Source: Myxococcus vastator
Lineage (GTDB): Bacteria > Myxococcota > Myxococcia > Myxococcales > Myxococcaceae
NCBI RefSeq assembly: GCF_010894475.1
Contig: NZ_JAAIYB010000005.1
Span: forward strand, 1-51,598
Length of the DNA stretch: 51,598 nucleotides
Direction: 5' to 3'
The notes under the pieces were generated by a model, which saw only the letters and a program-made list of their open reading frames with translations, was not told the DNA's origin and did not search any database. The position numbers and the translations under genes were made by a program. Shown here piece by piece: positions 40,293-49,300 of this stretch; within the stretch, counting starts at the first letter, position 1, and each line of letters begins with the position of its first letter.

Positions 40293-41462
40293 TCAGGGCT
40301 GGACGTCGAAGGCGTAGATCTTCGAGGGGAAGCCCACGAAGCCATCACCGTCCACGGCCATCACCCGCCAGAACCACTTGCCCTGACGGGGCCCGGGAAT
40401 CGCCAGCTCCGCGCTGGCGGTGGCATACGTCTGGACCTCCGCGGCGAAGTCCGCCGTGCGAGCCACCTCCACGCGGTACGTCGCGGCGCCCTCCAACGTC
40501 CGCCAGGACACCTTCGGGACCGTGGCGAACGCGCCACCCCGAGGGCCCACCAGCGTGGGCGCCGACAACAGCGGGCGAGGCGGCTCCGGGGGCGAGCCCG
40601 GCTTCGCGCGCGAGCCATGTCCGCCAGAGACTTCGACCTCGGCCTGCTCCGCGCTGAGGGCCACCTTGCCTTCCAGCGTCTCCAGCCGGCTGGTGCCGTC
40701 GTCCTGGGCCGCCACGCGGAACCGGGTGCCCCGCACACCGGCCACCGCGCCGCGCGTGCGGACCTCGAAGATGGAACCCGCGCCACCCGGCGCCGCGTTC
40801 GTCTCCACGGAGCCGCGCAGCAGGTCCAACTGCACCTTGCGCTGGAGGTTCGCCATCAGCTCGATGGCGCCCAACTTGACGAGGCTGTTCTCCACCACGC
40901 GCACCGTGCTGCCGTCCGCCAGGGCCAGCTCCGCCTGGGCGCCCGCGCCGGTGCGCAGCAGCTCACCCGGGTAGAGCGAGTCACCCACCGTCCGCGCGAG
41001 GAGCTGGGCTTCCGTCGCGCCGGCCTCCACCGCGCCGCTGGCCGCCCGCAGCCGGGCCACCGCGGGCTGGGCGGGCCGCTCCACGTAGGCGAGCTGGAGC
41101 TGTGCGGGCTCACCCTCCACGGACGACGGCGCCACGGCGGACACGCGCGTGCGGGGCACGCCCGCCGCCACCAACACGTCCGCGGCCCGCTTCGCCGCGG
41201 CCAGGCCCCGGCCGTCCAGCCGGTCCGCGTCCGGGAGCTTCGCCGCCACCGTCACGGAACGGATGGCGGGGCGCGCCAGGACCGCCTGGGCCACGTGCGC
41301 CAGGCACGCGTCCGTCTCCGCGCCCTGGGGCGCCAGCGGCCGGCCGAACACCATCCGGCCGCTTTCGAAGCGTAGCCCGCCGCACGGTGCCTGCGCCTGT
41401 GCGGCGAACGCGGGCGCACCCGCGAGCACCACCGCCATCATCCAAGGGGCTGTCCGCCTCAA
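40293..41462 (-). CDS. FecR-domain secreted protein (TTG start)
   Basis: A 389-residue protein with a signal peptide (cleavage after AAQA, about 23). Residues about 30-125 resemble an OmpA-like domain (LRFESGRMVFGRPLAPQG, then RLDGRGLAAAKRAADVLVAAGVPRTRVSAVAP). The FecR domain follows (SLYPGELLRTGAGAQAELALADGSTVRV, then FEVRTRGAVAGVRGTRFRV). The C-terminus is fibronectin-like (YRVEVARTADF, then GKWFWRVMAVDGDG). TTG 41462 is chosen because AGGAGG lies 6 nt upstream and TTGA overlaps the stop of the OmpA gene. It probably binds peptidoglycan or joins surface structures. Confidence 0.8.
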   Translation of the reverse strand: MRRTAPWMMAVVLAGAPAFAAQAQAPCGGLRFESGRMVFGRPLAPQGAETDACLAHVAQAVLARPAIRSVTVAAKLPDADRLDGRGLAAAKRAADVLVAAGVPRTRVSAVAPSSVEGEPAQLQLAYVERPAQPAVARLRAASGAVEAGATEAQLLARTVGDSLYPGELLRTGAGAQAELALADGSTVRVVENSLVKLGAIELMANLQRKVQLDLLRGSVETNAAPGGAGSIFEVRTRGAVAGVRGTRFRVAAQDDGTSRLETLEGKVALSAEQAEVEVSGGHGSRAKPGSPPEPPRPLLSAPTLVGPRGGAFATVPKVSWRTLEGAATYRVEVARTADFAAEVQTYATASAELAIPGPRQGKWFWRVMAVDGDGFVGFPSKIYAFDVQP

Positions 41463-43273
41463 CGCGTGCCTCCTCCCGTCGAAGGCTCGGCGACCTTCAC
41501 GATGTTGAACTCGACGCGACGGTTGTTCTCGCGCCCCTTGGCCGTCTTGTTGGTGTCCACGGGCTTCGCCTCACCATAGCCCACCGCGTCCAGCCGCTCC
41601 GCCGCGATGCCTTCCTTCACCAGGAAGGCCACCACATTCTTCGCCCGCCGCTGGGACAGGTCCAGGTTCTTCGCGTCGTTGCCCTGGGCATCCGTGTGGC
41701 CTTCCACACGGACCCCCTGAATCCGCGGGTTCGCCTTGAGCGTGGAGGCCACCTGCCGCAGCAGGCCGTGGGACCTGGCCAGAATCACGTCCCGGCCCGT
41801 GCCGAAGTACACCTTGTCCAGGATGACGATGCGCGCGCCCTCCACGCGCACCTGCGCCTTGCCCTTGTCCGGGCAGCCGTCGTCATCCTTCACGCCGTTG
41901 ATGGTCTCCGCCTCCAGCGGGCACTGGTCTACGGCGTCCGGGATGCCGTCCTGGTCGTTGTCGGCGTCGGGGCAGCCGTCCTCATCCTCGAAGCCGTCCA
42001 GGTCCTCCGGCGCGTTGGGGCACAGGTCCTCCGAGTCGACGATGCCATCCTTGTCGGTGTCCGCTGGCGCGGGCGGCAGCGCCAGGGGGGCCGGGGCCGG
42101 CGCGGGCTGGCCCGCCTCGGAGGGCGGCTGGTGGGCGTTCGGGTCATCCGGGCAGCCGTCCTCGTCCTGGAAGCCGTTGAGGGTCTCCGGCTCGGTGGGG
42201 CACACGTCGGCGACGTCGGGGATGCCGTCGCCGTCGTCGTCCGGGTCCAGGCAGTTGTCGTCGTCCTGGAAGCCGTCGTGGTCCTCCGGCCCCAGGTCGC
42301 AGACCGGCGCGGCGGCCGTGGCGGGGCCGCTCTTGGACTCGAACGGCGTGAAGGCCACACCCGCGAGCACGCGGAAGGACGGGGTGCCATAGCCCCGCGT
42401 CAGACCCGGACCCGCGCCCACATGCGCGGCCATCCCCGGCGTGAAGCGGTACTTCAGCGCGGCCAGGACTTCCATGGGCCGCTCCTCGGAGCTCGTCTCC
42501 TTCAAACCCAGCGCGCCCGCGAGAGTGGCCTGCGCCGTGAGGGCCTGCGTGAGGGGCACCTCGGCGCCCACCGCGTAGGCGAACTCGTTGCCCACGCGCA
42601 GGTTGCGCAGCTGCTCCTCGCGCCGGACGTTGAAGCCCACGTTGGCCAGCAGGCGGACGGCGGTGGTGGCCCACTCGGCCACGAAGCGCGGCTGGAACGT
42701 CACCGTGTCCGAGCCCAGGAACTTCGAGCCACCGCCCGTGGGCAGCGTCAGGGGCGCCGTCACTGCCAGGTGGAGGCCGCTGTCCGTGGAGAGCAGGCGG
42801 ACCTTCGGAACCAGCCGCAGGTCACCCACGCCCGTGGTCCCCACGCCGTTCGACAGGTCCGGTGCCACGGCGGCGGCGGGCTCGGACGTCGTGTGGGAGA
42901 CGGGCAGCGCCACGCCAAGCTCCACCCGGTCGAACAGGGAGATGGCGCCCATCAGGTCCAGCGTGAGCTGGCTGTCCACGATGCGGTAGAGGAACCGGTC
43001 CGCGCGCGGGTCCACGAGGTTGAGCGGGTCATCCGCGTAGTTGAGCGACGCGCCCAGGTTCCAGGACAGATGCGGCGCGATGCGCGCGCCCTGCATGCCG
43101 AGCACGTCATAGGCGCCCGGGGCCGGCTTGTACTGCTGCACGTCGATGGCCTGCGACGCCGCGGGTTGGGCGCTGGCGGTGGCCGAAGCCACCAGCAGCA
43201 ACGGGGCGGCGAGCCGTGTCACGCGGCGAAGGAAGCTGCGCGGTGCGGACGGTGTGGAGTCGGGAAGGGGCAT
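41459..43273 (-). CDS. OmpA-family outer-membrane protein with thrombospondin type 3 repeats
   Basis: A 604-residue protein. ATG 43273 gives a signal peptide with LLLVASATASAQ. The N-terminal half (about 40-310) is beta-rich and Gly/Leu-rich, like an outer-membrane barrel. Calcium-binding thrombospondin type 3 repeats follow (CLDPDDDGDGIPDVADVCP, CPDADNDQDGIPDAVDQCP and others). The C-terminal OmpA domain (DKVYFGTGRDVILARSHGLL, then VEGHTDAQGNDAKNLDLSQRRAKNV) carries the peptidoglycan-binding NxxLSxxRA-like helix. It is translationally coupled to the FecR gene. GTG 43324 is an alternative start. Confidence 0.88.
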   Translation of the reverse strand: MPLPDSTPSAPRSFLRRVTRLAAPLLLVASATASAQPAASQAIDVQQYKPAPGAYDVLGMQGARIAPHLSWNLGASLNYADDPLNLVDPRADRFLYRIVDSQLTLDLMGAISLFDRVELGVALPVSHTTSEPAAAVAPDLSNGVGTTGVGDLRLVPKVRLLSTDSGLHLAVTAPLTLPTGGGSKFLGSDTVTFQPRFVAEWATTAVRLLANVGFNVRREEQLRNLRVGNEFAYAVGAEVPLTQALTAQATLAGALGLKETSSEERPMEVLAALKYRFTPGMAAHVGAGPGLTRGYGTPSFRVLAGVAFTPFESKSGPATAAAPVCDLGPEDHDGFQDDDNCLDPDDDGDGIPDVADVCPTEPETLNGFQDEDGCPDDPNAHQPPSEAGQPAPAPAPLALPPAPADTDKDGIVDSEDLCPNAPEDLDGFEDEDGCPDADNDQDGIPDAVDQCPLEAETINGVKDDDGCPDKGKAQVRVEGARIVILDKVYFGTGRDVILARSHGLLRQVASTLKANPRIQGVRVEGHTDAQGNDAKNLDLSQRRAKNVVAFLVKEGIAAERLDAVGYGEAKPVDTNKTAKGRENNRRVEFNIVKVAEPSTGGGTR

Positions 43274-43396
43274 GGCAGGTCGAGGCTGAGACGGGCCCCG
43301 TCGAGGAGCCGCGAAGGTTGTCACCGGCGGATGACCGACTCAAGAAACGATGAGCAGGAACATCCGCCGGCGTCGTGACAGAGCGGCGGTGCTGAG

Positions 43397-46300
43397 TCAG
43401 GCGGCCCGGACGGAGCGGCTTCCCGTGCGGCGCAGGCGGCGCAGCAGGGGCAGGGCGAGCAGCCACAGCGCCAGCGGAGCGAAGGTGCCCGCGCCGCCGG
43501 TGCTGCAGCCGTGGCCCGCGATGGTGAAGTCGTCGTTGGCGTCCAGCGGGTGGGTCCCGCCGGAGACTTCCTCACCATCGCTGGCGCCGCCGCCATCCGT
43601 GTCGGCGTTGTTCGGGTCCGTCTCGCCGTTGTCGAGCGCGCCGTTGTGGTTGGCGTCCTCCACCCCGTCGTTCAGGCCGTCACCGTCCGTGTCCGGGTCG
43701 AGCGGGTCGGTGGGGTTGGTGCCCTGCACCTCCACACCGTCGCTCAGGCCGTCGTCATCCGTGTCCGCGTTGTTGGGGTCGGTCTCCGTGGCGTCGACGC
43801 GGCCGTCGTGGTTGGCGTCCTCCTCGCCGTCCATCAGGCCGTCATCGTCCGTGTCCGGGTTCTTCGGGTCGGTGGTGGTGGCCGGGTCCGCGTCCGGAAG
43901 GAAGTGGGGCGAGTCGCGGTCCGTGTCCGCCGGAGCGCTCTCCAGCGTCACGCCCAGCTCCGTGCCGTCCAGGATGCCGTCGTTGTCGCTGTCCGGATCC
44001 AACGCGTCGATGAGGCCGTCATCATCCGTGTCGGTGATGCCGTCGATGCCGTCCGGAACGCCGTCGGAGTCACTGTCCGCGTTGTGGGGATCGAGCCCCA
44101 GCGCGATTTCGGTCGCATCGTCGATGCCGTCGAGGTCGGCGTCGATGTCGTCCGCGGCCAGCAGCGGATCCGTCTCGTCCGGGTCCACCCGGCCGTTGTG
44201 GTTGACGTCCTCGATGCCGTCACGCACGCTGCCACCGTCCGTGTCCGGGTTGAGCGGGTCCGTCACCGTCGCCGGGTCCGCGTCCGCCACGAAGCGCGTC
44301 ATGTCCGTGCCCGTGCCCTGGGGCTCGGTGAGGCCCCGCTCCAGGCCGTCCGACAGCAGGTCGCCGTCGGTGTCCCCGTTCTTCGGGTCCGTCTCACCCT
44401 CGTCGACGATGCCGTCGTGGTTGGCGTCCTCGTTGCCGTCCAGGAGGCCGTCGTCGTCCGTGTCGTCGTCGAGCGGGTCCGTCCCGGCGACCTGCACCTC
44501 GATGCCGTCCGGCAGGCCGTCACCGTCCGTGTCGGGGTTGTTCGGGTCGGTGCCCAGCGCGAGCTCCTCCGCGTCCGTGAGGCCGTCGTTGTCCGCGTCG
44601 GCGGTGACCACCCAGGTGTAGGTGGCCGGCGTGGCGTCCACGTTGCCCACCGCGTCCACGGCGCGCACGTGGAGCGTGTGCGAGCCCAGCGCCAGGTCGT
44701 TGAACGTGGCTGGGTCCGTGCACGGCGCATAGGCCGCGCCGTCCAGGCTGCACTCGTAGGTGACGTTCGGCTCCGAGGCGTCGAAGTCGAACGTGGCCAC
44801 GGCCGGGGCCTCCGTCAGCGGCGGGCCGGCGGTGATGACCGTCTCCGGCGCCGTGGTGTCCACCGTCCAGGTGTAGCTGGCCGGCGTCGGGTCCACGTTG
44901 CCATCGGTGTCGCGGGCGCGGACCTCCAGGACGTGCTCGCCGTCCGTCAGGCCCGTCAGCTCGGCCGGGTTGTCGCAGGCCGAGAAGGGCGCGCCGTCCA
45001 GGCTGCACGCGTAGGTGACGGGAGCCTCATCCGACGCGAACCCGAAGGTGGCCATGTCGGAGGCGCTCAGCGCAGGCGGCGTCTGGGTGAAGGTCGTCTC
45101 GGGCGGCTCGGCGTCCACGGTGAACGTGTGCGTCACCGCGTCGCTGCTGTTGCCGGCCTCGTCCGTCGCGGTGACGGAGACGGTGTGCGGCCCCTCCGCC
45201 AGCGTCGTATCGACTGGGAGCGTCCACTGGCCCGAGGCATCCGCCTCCACCGTGCCGACGGTGTTTCCGTCGACCACGACCACCACCGTGCTGTGCGGCT
45301 CCGCGGTGCCCGTGTACGTCACCGTCGCGGTGTCGAGCACCTCGCCGCTGGCGGGGAAGGTGATGGCCACTGCCGGCGCTTCGGTGTCCACCTCCCAGGT
45401 GTGCGTGGCCGGCGTCCCGTCCACGTTGCCCGCGGCGTCCACCGCGCGCACCGCCAGGGTGTGGCTGCCATCCGCCAGCGGACCGAACTGCGCCTGCGCC
45501 GTGCACGCCGTGAAGGCCGCGCCGTCCAGGCTGCACTCGTACGTCACCGGGGACTCGTTCGAAGAGAAGACGAAGGACGCGAAGGTCTCGTTCGTCAGCG
45601 CCTCCGGGCCACTGTCGATGGCAGTGTCCGGCGCCGAGGTGTCCACCGTGAAGGTGACGCTCGCCGGGGCGCTCTCGTTGCCCGCGGAGTCGGTCGCCGT
45701 GACGACGGCCGTGTACGTGTCATCACCCAGCGACACCGGCGGCGTGAAGCTCCAGTTGCCGGAGCCGTCCACGGCGATGGGGCCGTAGGTGGTTCCGCCC
45801 AGCGTCACGTGGACGGACACCGCTCCCTGCGCGGTGCCGGTGAGCGTCACGGTGCCATCATCGAGCACCGCGCCAGAGGTGGGCGACACGATGACCGGCG
45901 CGGCCGGCGGCGTCAGGTCCACCGTCCAGGTGTAGGTGGCAGGCGAGGCATCCACGTTGCCCGCGCCGTCCACCGCGCGGACCCACAGGGTGTGCTCGCC
46001 CTCGGCGAAGCCCTGGAACGTCACCGGGCTGGCGCAGGCGGCGTACGTCGCGCCATCCACGCTGCACTCGAAGGTGGAGCCCGCCTCGTTGGCCGCGAGC
46101 TCGAACGTCGCGGACGTCGCGTTCGTCGGCGAGGTGGGACCGGACACGATGACGGTGTCCGGCGCCTCCGTGTCCACGGTCCACGCGTGCTCGGCCGGCG
46201 TCGGGTCCACGTTGCCCACGGCGTCCACCGCGCGCACGAGGAACAGGTGCTCGCCATCCGCCAGGCCGGTGTACGTCACCGGCGAGGCACAGGGCGCGAA

Positions 46301-49300
46301 CGACGCGCCGTCCAGGCTGCACTGGAAGCCCACGCCGCCCCCTTCGGAGCGCAGCTCGAAGGGGGCCGACGTCTCGCGCGTGAGCGCCGCCGGAGCGGCG
46401 TCGATGAACGTCTCCGGCGCCGTCTGGTCGATGACGAAGCCGTGGGACACCGGGCTGGAGGCGTTCCCCGCCGCGTCCACGCCGGTGGCGATGACGGTGA
46501 CCGGGCCTTCCGGCTGCGCATCCGGAAGCGTGAAGGTCCATTCGCCGTTCGCATCCACCGGGATGGGGCCATACGTGGCGCTGCCCACCTCCAGGTAGAC
46601 GGAGCTGCCCGCGTCACCCGTGCCGGTGAGGGTCGGCGTCGCGGTGCCCACCTCGGCGCCGCTGGCCGGCGAGACGATGGCCGGCGCCGACGGCGGCACC
46701 AGGTCCACCGTCCATGCATGGGTCGCGGGGGTCGGGTCGACGGTGCCCAGGGCATTCACGGCCCGCACCGCCAGCGCATGGGGGCCTTCCGCCAGGCCGC
46801 TGAACACCGCGGGGCTGACGCAGGACGTGAACGCCGCGCCGTCCAGGCTGCACTCGAAGCTGACGCCGCCGTTCTCCGTGCGGAGCGTGAAGGTCGCGGA
46901 CGTCTCGCGGGTGAAGGCCGCCGGGGCGGAGTCGATGAAGGTCTCCGGCGTGGACAGGTCGATGGAGAAGTCATGTGACGTCTCCTCGCTGGTGTTGCCC
47001 GCCGCGTCCGTCGCGGTGGCTTCCACGGTGTGCGGCCCCTCGTCGAGGGCCTCCGGGCTGGCGATGCTCCAGTTTCCGTCGCCATCCGCCGTCACCGTGC
47101 CCACCACGTCACCGTCCACCACCACCGTCACCTGCGCGTAAGGCTCCGCGGTGCCCTCGAAGACAGGCGTCGCGATGGCAAGGGTGGCGCCGTTGCCGGG
47201 CATGGTGATTTCCGGAGCGTCCGGAGCCACCGTGTCCACGGTGAAGGAGGTGGGGGCGATCGGGTCGCTCACGTTGCCCGCGGCGTCCGTGGCCGTCGCC
47301 GTGACGGTGTGCGGCCCCTGGTCCAGCATCACGGGCGGCGTGAAGGTCCAGTCGCCATTCGCATCCACGGGGGCGGTGCCCAGCACGTCGCCATCCACCG
47401 TCACCGTCACCAGGGTGCCCGGCTGCGCCGTACCGGAGATGACAGGCTGCTGCGTGGGCACCGAGACGCCGTTGGCCGGCACGTCGATGGCGGGCGCGTC
47501 CGGCGCGGTGGTGTCCACCGTCCAGGTGCGAGTGGCGGGCGTGGGGTCTACGTTGCCCGCCGCATCCACCGCGCGCACCGCGAAGGTGTGCGCGCCGTCC
47601 GCAAGGCCCGTCATCGTCACGGGGCTGGTGCAGGCGGTGAAGGGCCCACCGTCAAGCGAGCACTCGAAGGTGGCCGGCGTCTCGCTGGAGGTGAAGCTGA
47701 ACGTCGCCTCGGTGTCCGTCGTCGCGCCCGAGGGGCCACCGGAGAGGGTGGTGTCCGGCGCGATGCTGTCGATGGTCCACGAGTAGACGGCCGGCGTCGG
47801 GTCCGTGTTTCCAGCCGCGTCCACGGCGCGGACCTCCAGCGTGTGGTTGCCCTGCGCCAGCGCCGGGAAGGTCATCGGGTCGGTGCAGGGCGTGAACAGC
47901 ACCGCCCCGTCCAGCCGGCATTCATACGTCGCGTCGCTCTCGTTGGCGCTGAAGTCGAACGTCGCGTCCGCGGAGCTGGACAGCAGTGGCGGCGTGCTGG
48001 CGAAGGTCGTCTCCGGCGCCACCGTGTCCACCGTCCACGCGCGGGTGGCGGGCGTGGCGTCGACGTTGCCCGCGGCGTCACGGGCGCGCACCGCGAAGGT
48101 GTGAGTGCCCTCGGCCAGGCCGGTGAAGGACGTGGGCGAGGTGCAGGCGGTGAACGGCGCGCCGTCCAGGCTGCACTCGAAGGTGGCGGGGCTCTCCGTG
48201 GCGTCGAAGGTGAACGCCGCGCTGCTGGAGGTCGTCATGCCGGACGGTCCCGTGAGCAGGGTGGTGTCCGGCGCCACCGTGTCCACGGTCCACGAGCGGG
48301 TGGCGGGCGTCGGGTCCACGTTGCCGGCGGTGTCGCGGGCGCGCACCGCGAAGGAGTGAGTGCCCTCGGCCAGGCCGGTGAAGGACGTGGGCGAGGCGCA
48401 GGCGGCGAAGGTCGCGCCGTCCAGGCTGCACTCGAAGGTGGCGGGGCTCTCCGTGGCGGTGAAGGTGAACGCGGCGTTGGCGGAGCTCGTCGTCCCCGAA
48501 GGACCGCTGACGATGCTGGTGTCGGGAGCGGACGTGTCCACCGTCCAGGTCCGGCTGGCGGGCGTGGCGTCGATGTTGCCCGCCGCGTCCACCGCGCGCA
48601 CCAGGAGGGTGTGGCTGCCCTGGGACAGGCCCGTGAATGTCCGCGGATCCGAGCAGGCAGTGAAGGCCGCGCCATCCAGCGCACACTGGTACGTCACGCC
48701 ACTCTCGTTGGAGCCGAAGTCGAACGTGGCGCTGGCGGAGTTCGTCAGGCCGGACGGGCCGCTGACGATGGTGGTGTCTGGCGCCACGGTGTCCACCGTC
48801 CACGCGCGGGTCGCGGGCGTCGGGTCCACGTTGCCACCCACGTCCCGAGCGCGCACCGCCAACGTGTGGTTGCCCTGCGCCAGGGACGCATAGACAGCCG
48901 GCGAAGCGCAGGACGCGAAGGCCGCGCCGTCCAGGCTGCAATCGTAGGTGACGGGGCTCTCGTTGGACGCGAAGGTGAAGCTCGCGTTGGTGGAGGCCAC
49001 CGCCCCGGTGGGCCCGGTGAGGATGCTCGTGTCCGGGGCGACGGTGTCGACGGTGAAGCTCACCTGCGTGGGCGGGCCGACGTTGCCGGCCGGGTCACTG
49101 GCCGTGACGGTGGCGGTGTGCGTGCCCTCCGGAAGCGTCGCGCTGGTACAGGACCAGGCGCCGGTGGTCGCGTGCGCCGTGGCGCTGCAGACCTCGACGC
49201 CATCAATCACCACGCTCACGGTGCTGCCGGGTTCGGCCGTGCCGGTGAAGACGGGCGCGTTCGTCACCACGGTGCTGCCGGGCGCCGGGGCCGTCACCTC

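Noticed and set aside
43550-49060. Regular repeats that might suggest a CRISPR array
   Set aside because: The repeats are coding, differ in sequence and are about 270 nt long; there are no constant short repeats with unique spacers.
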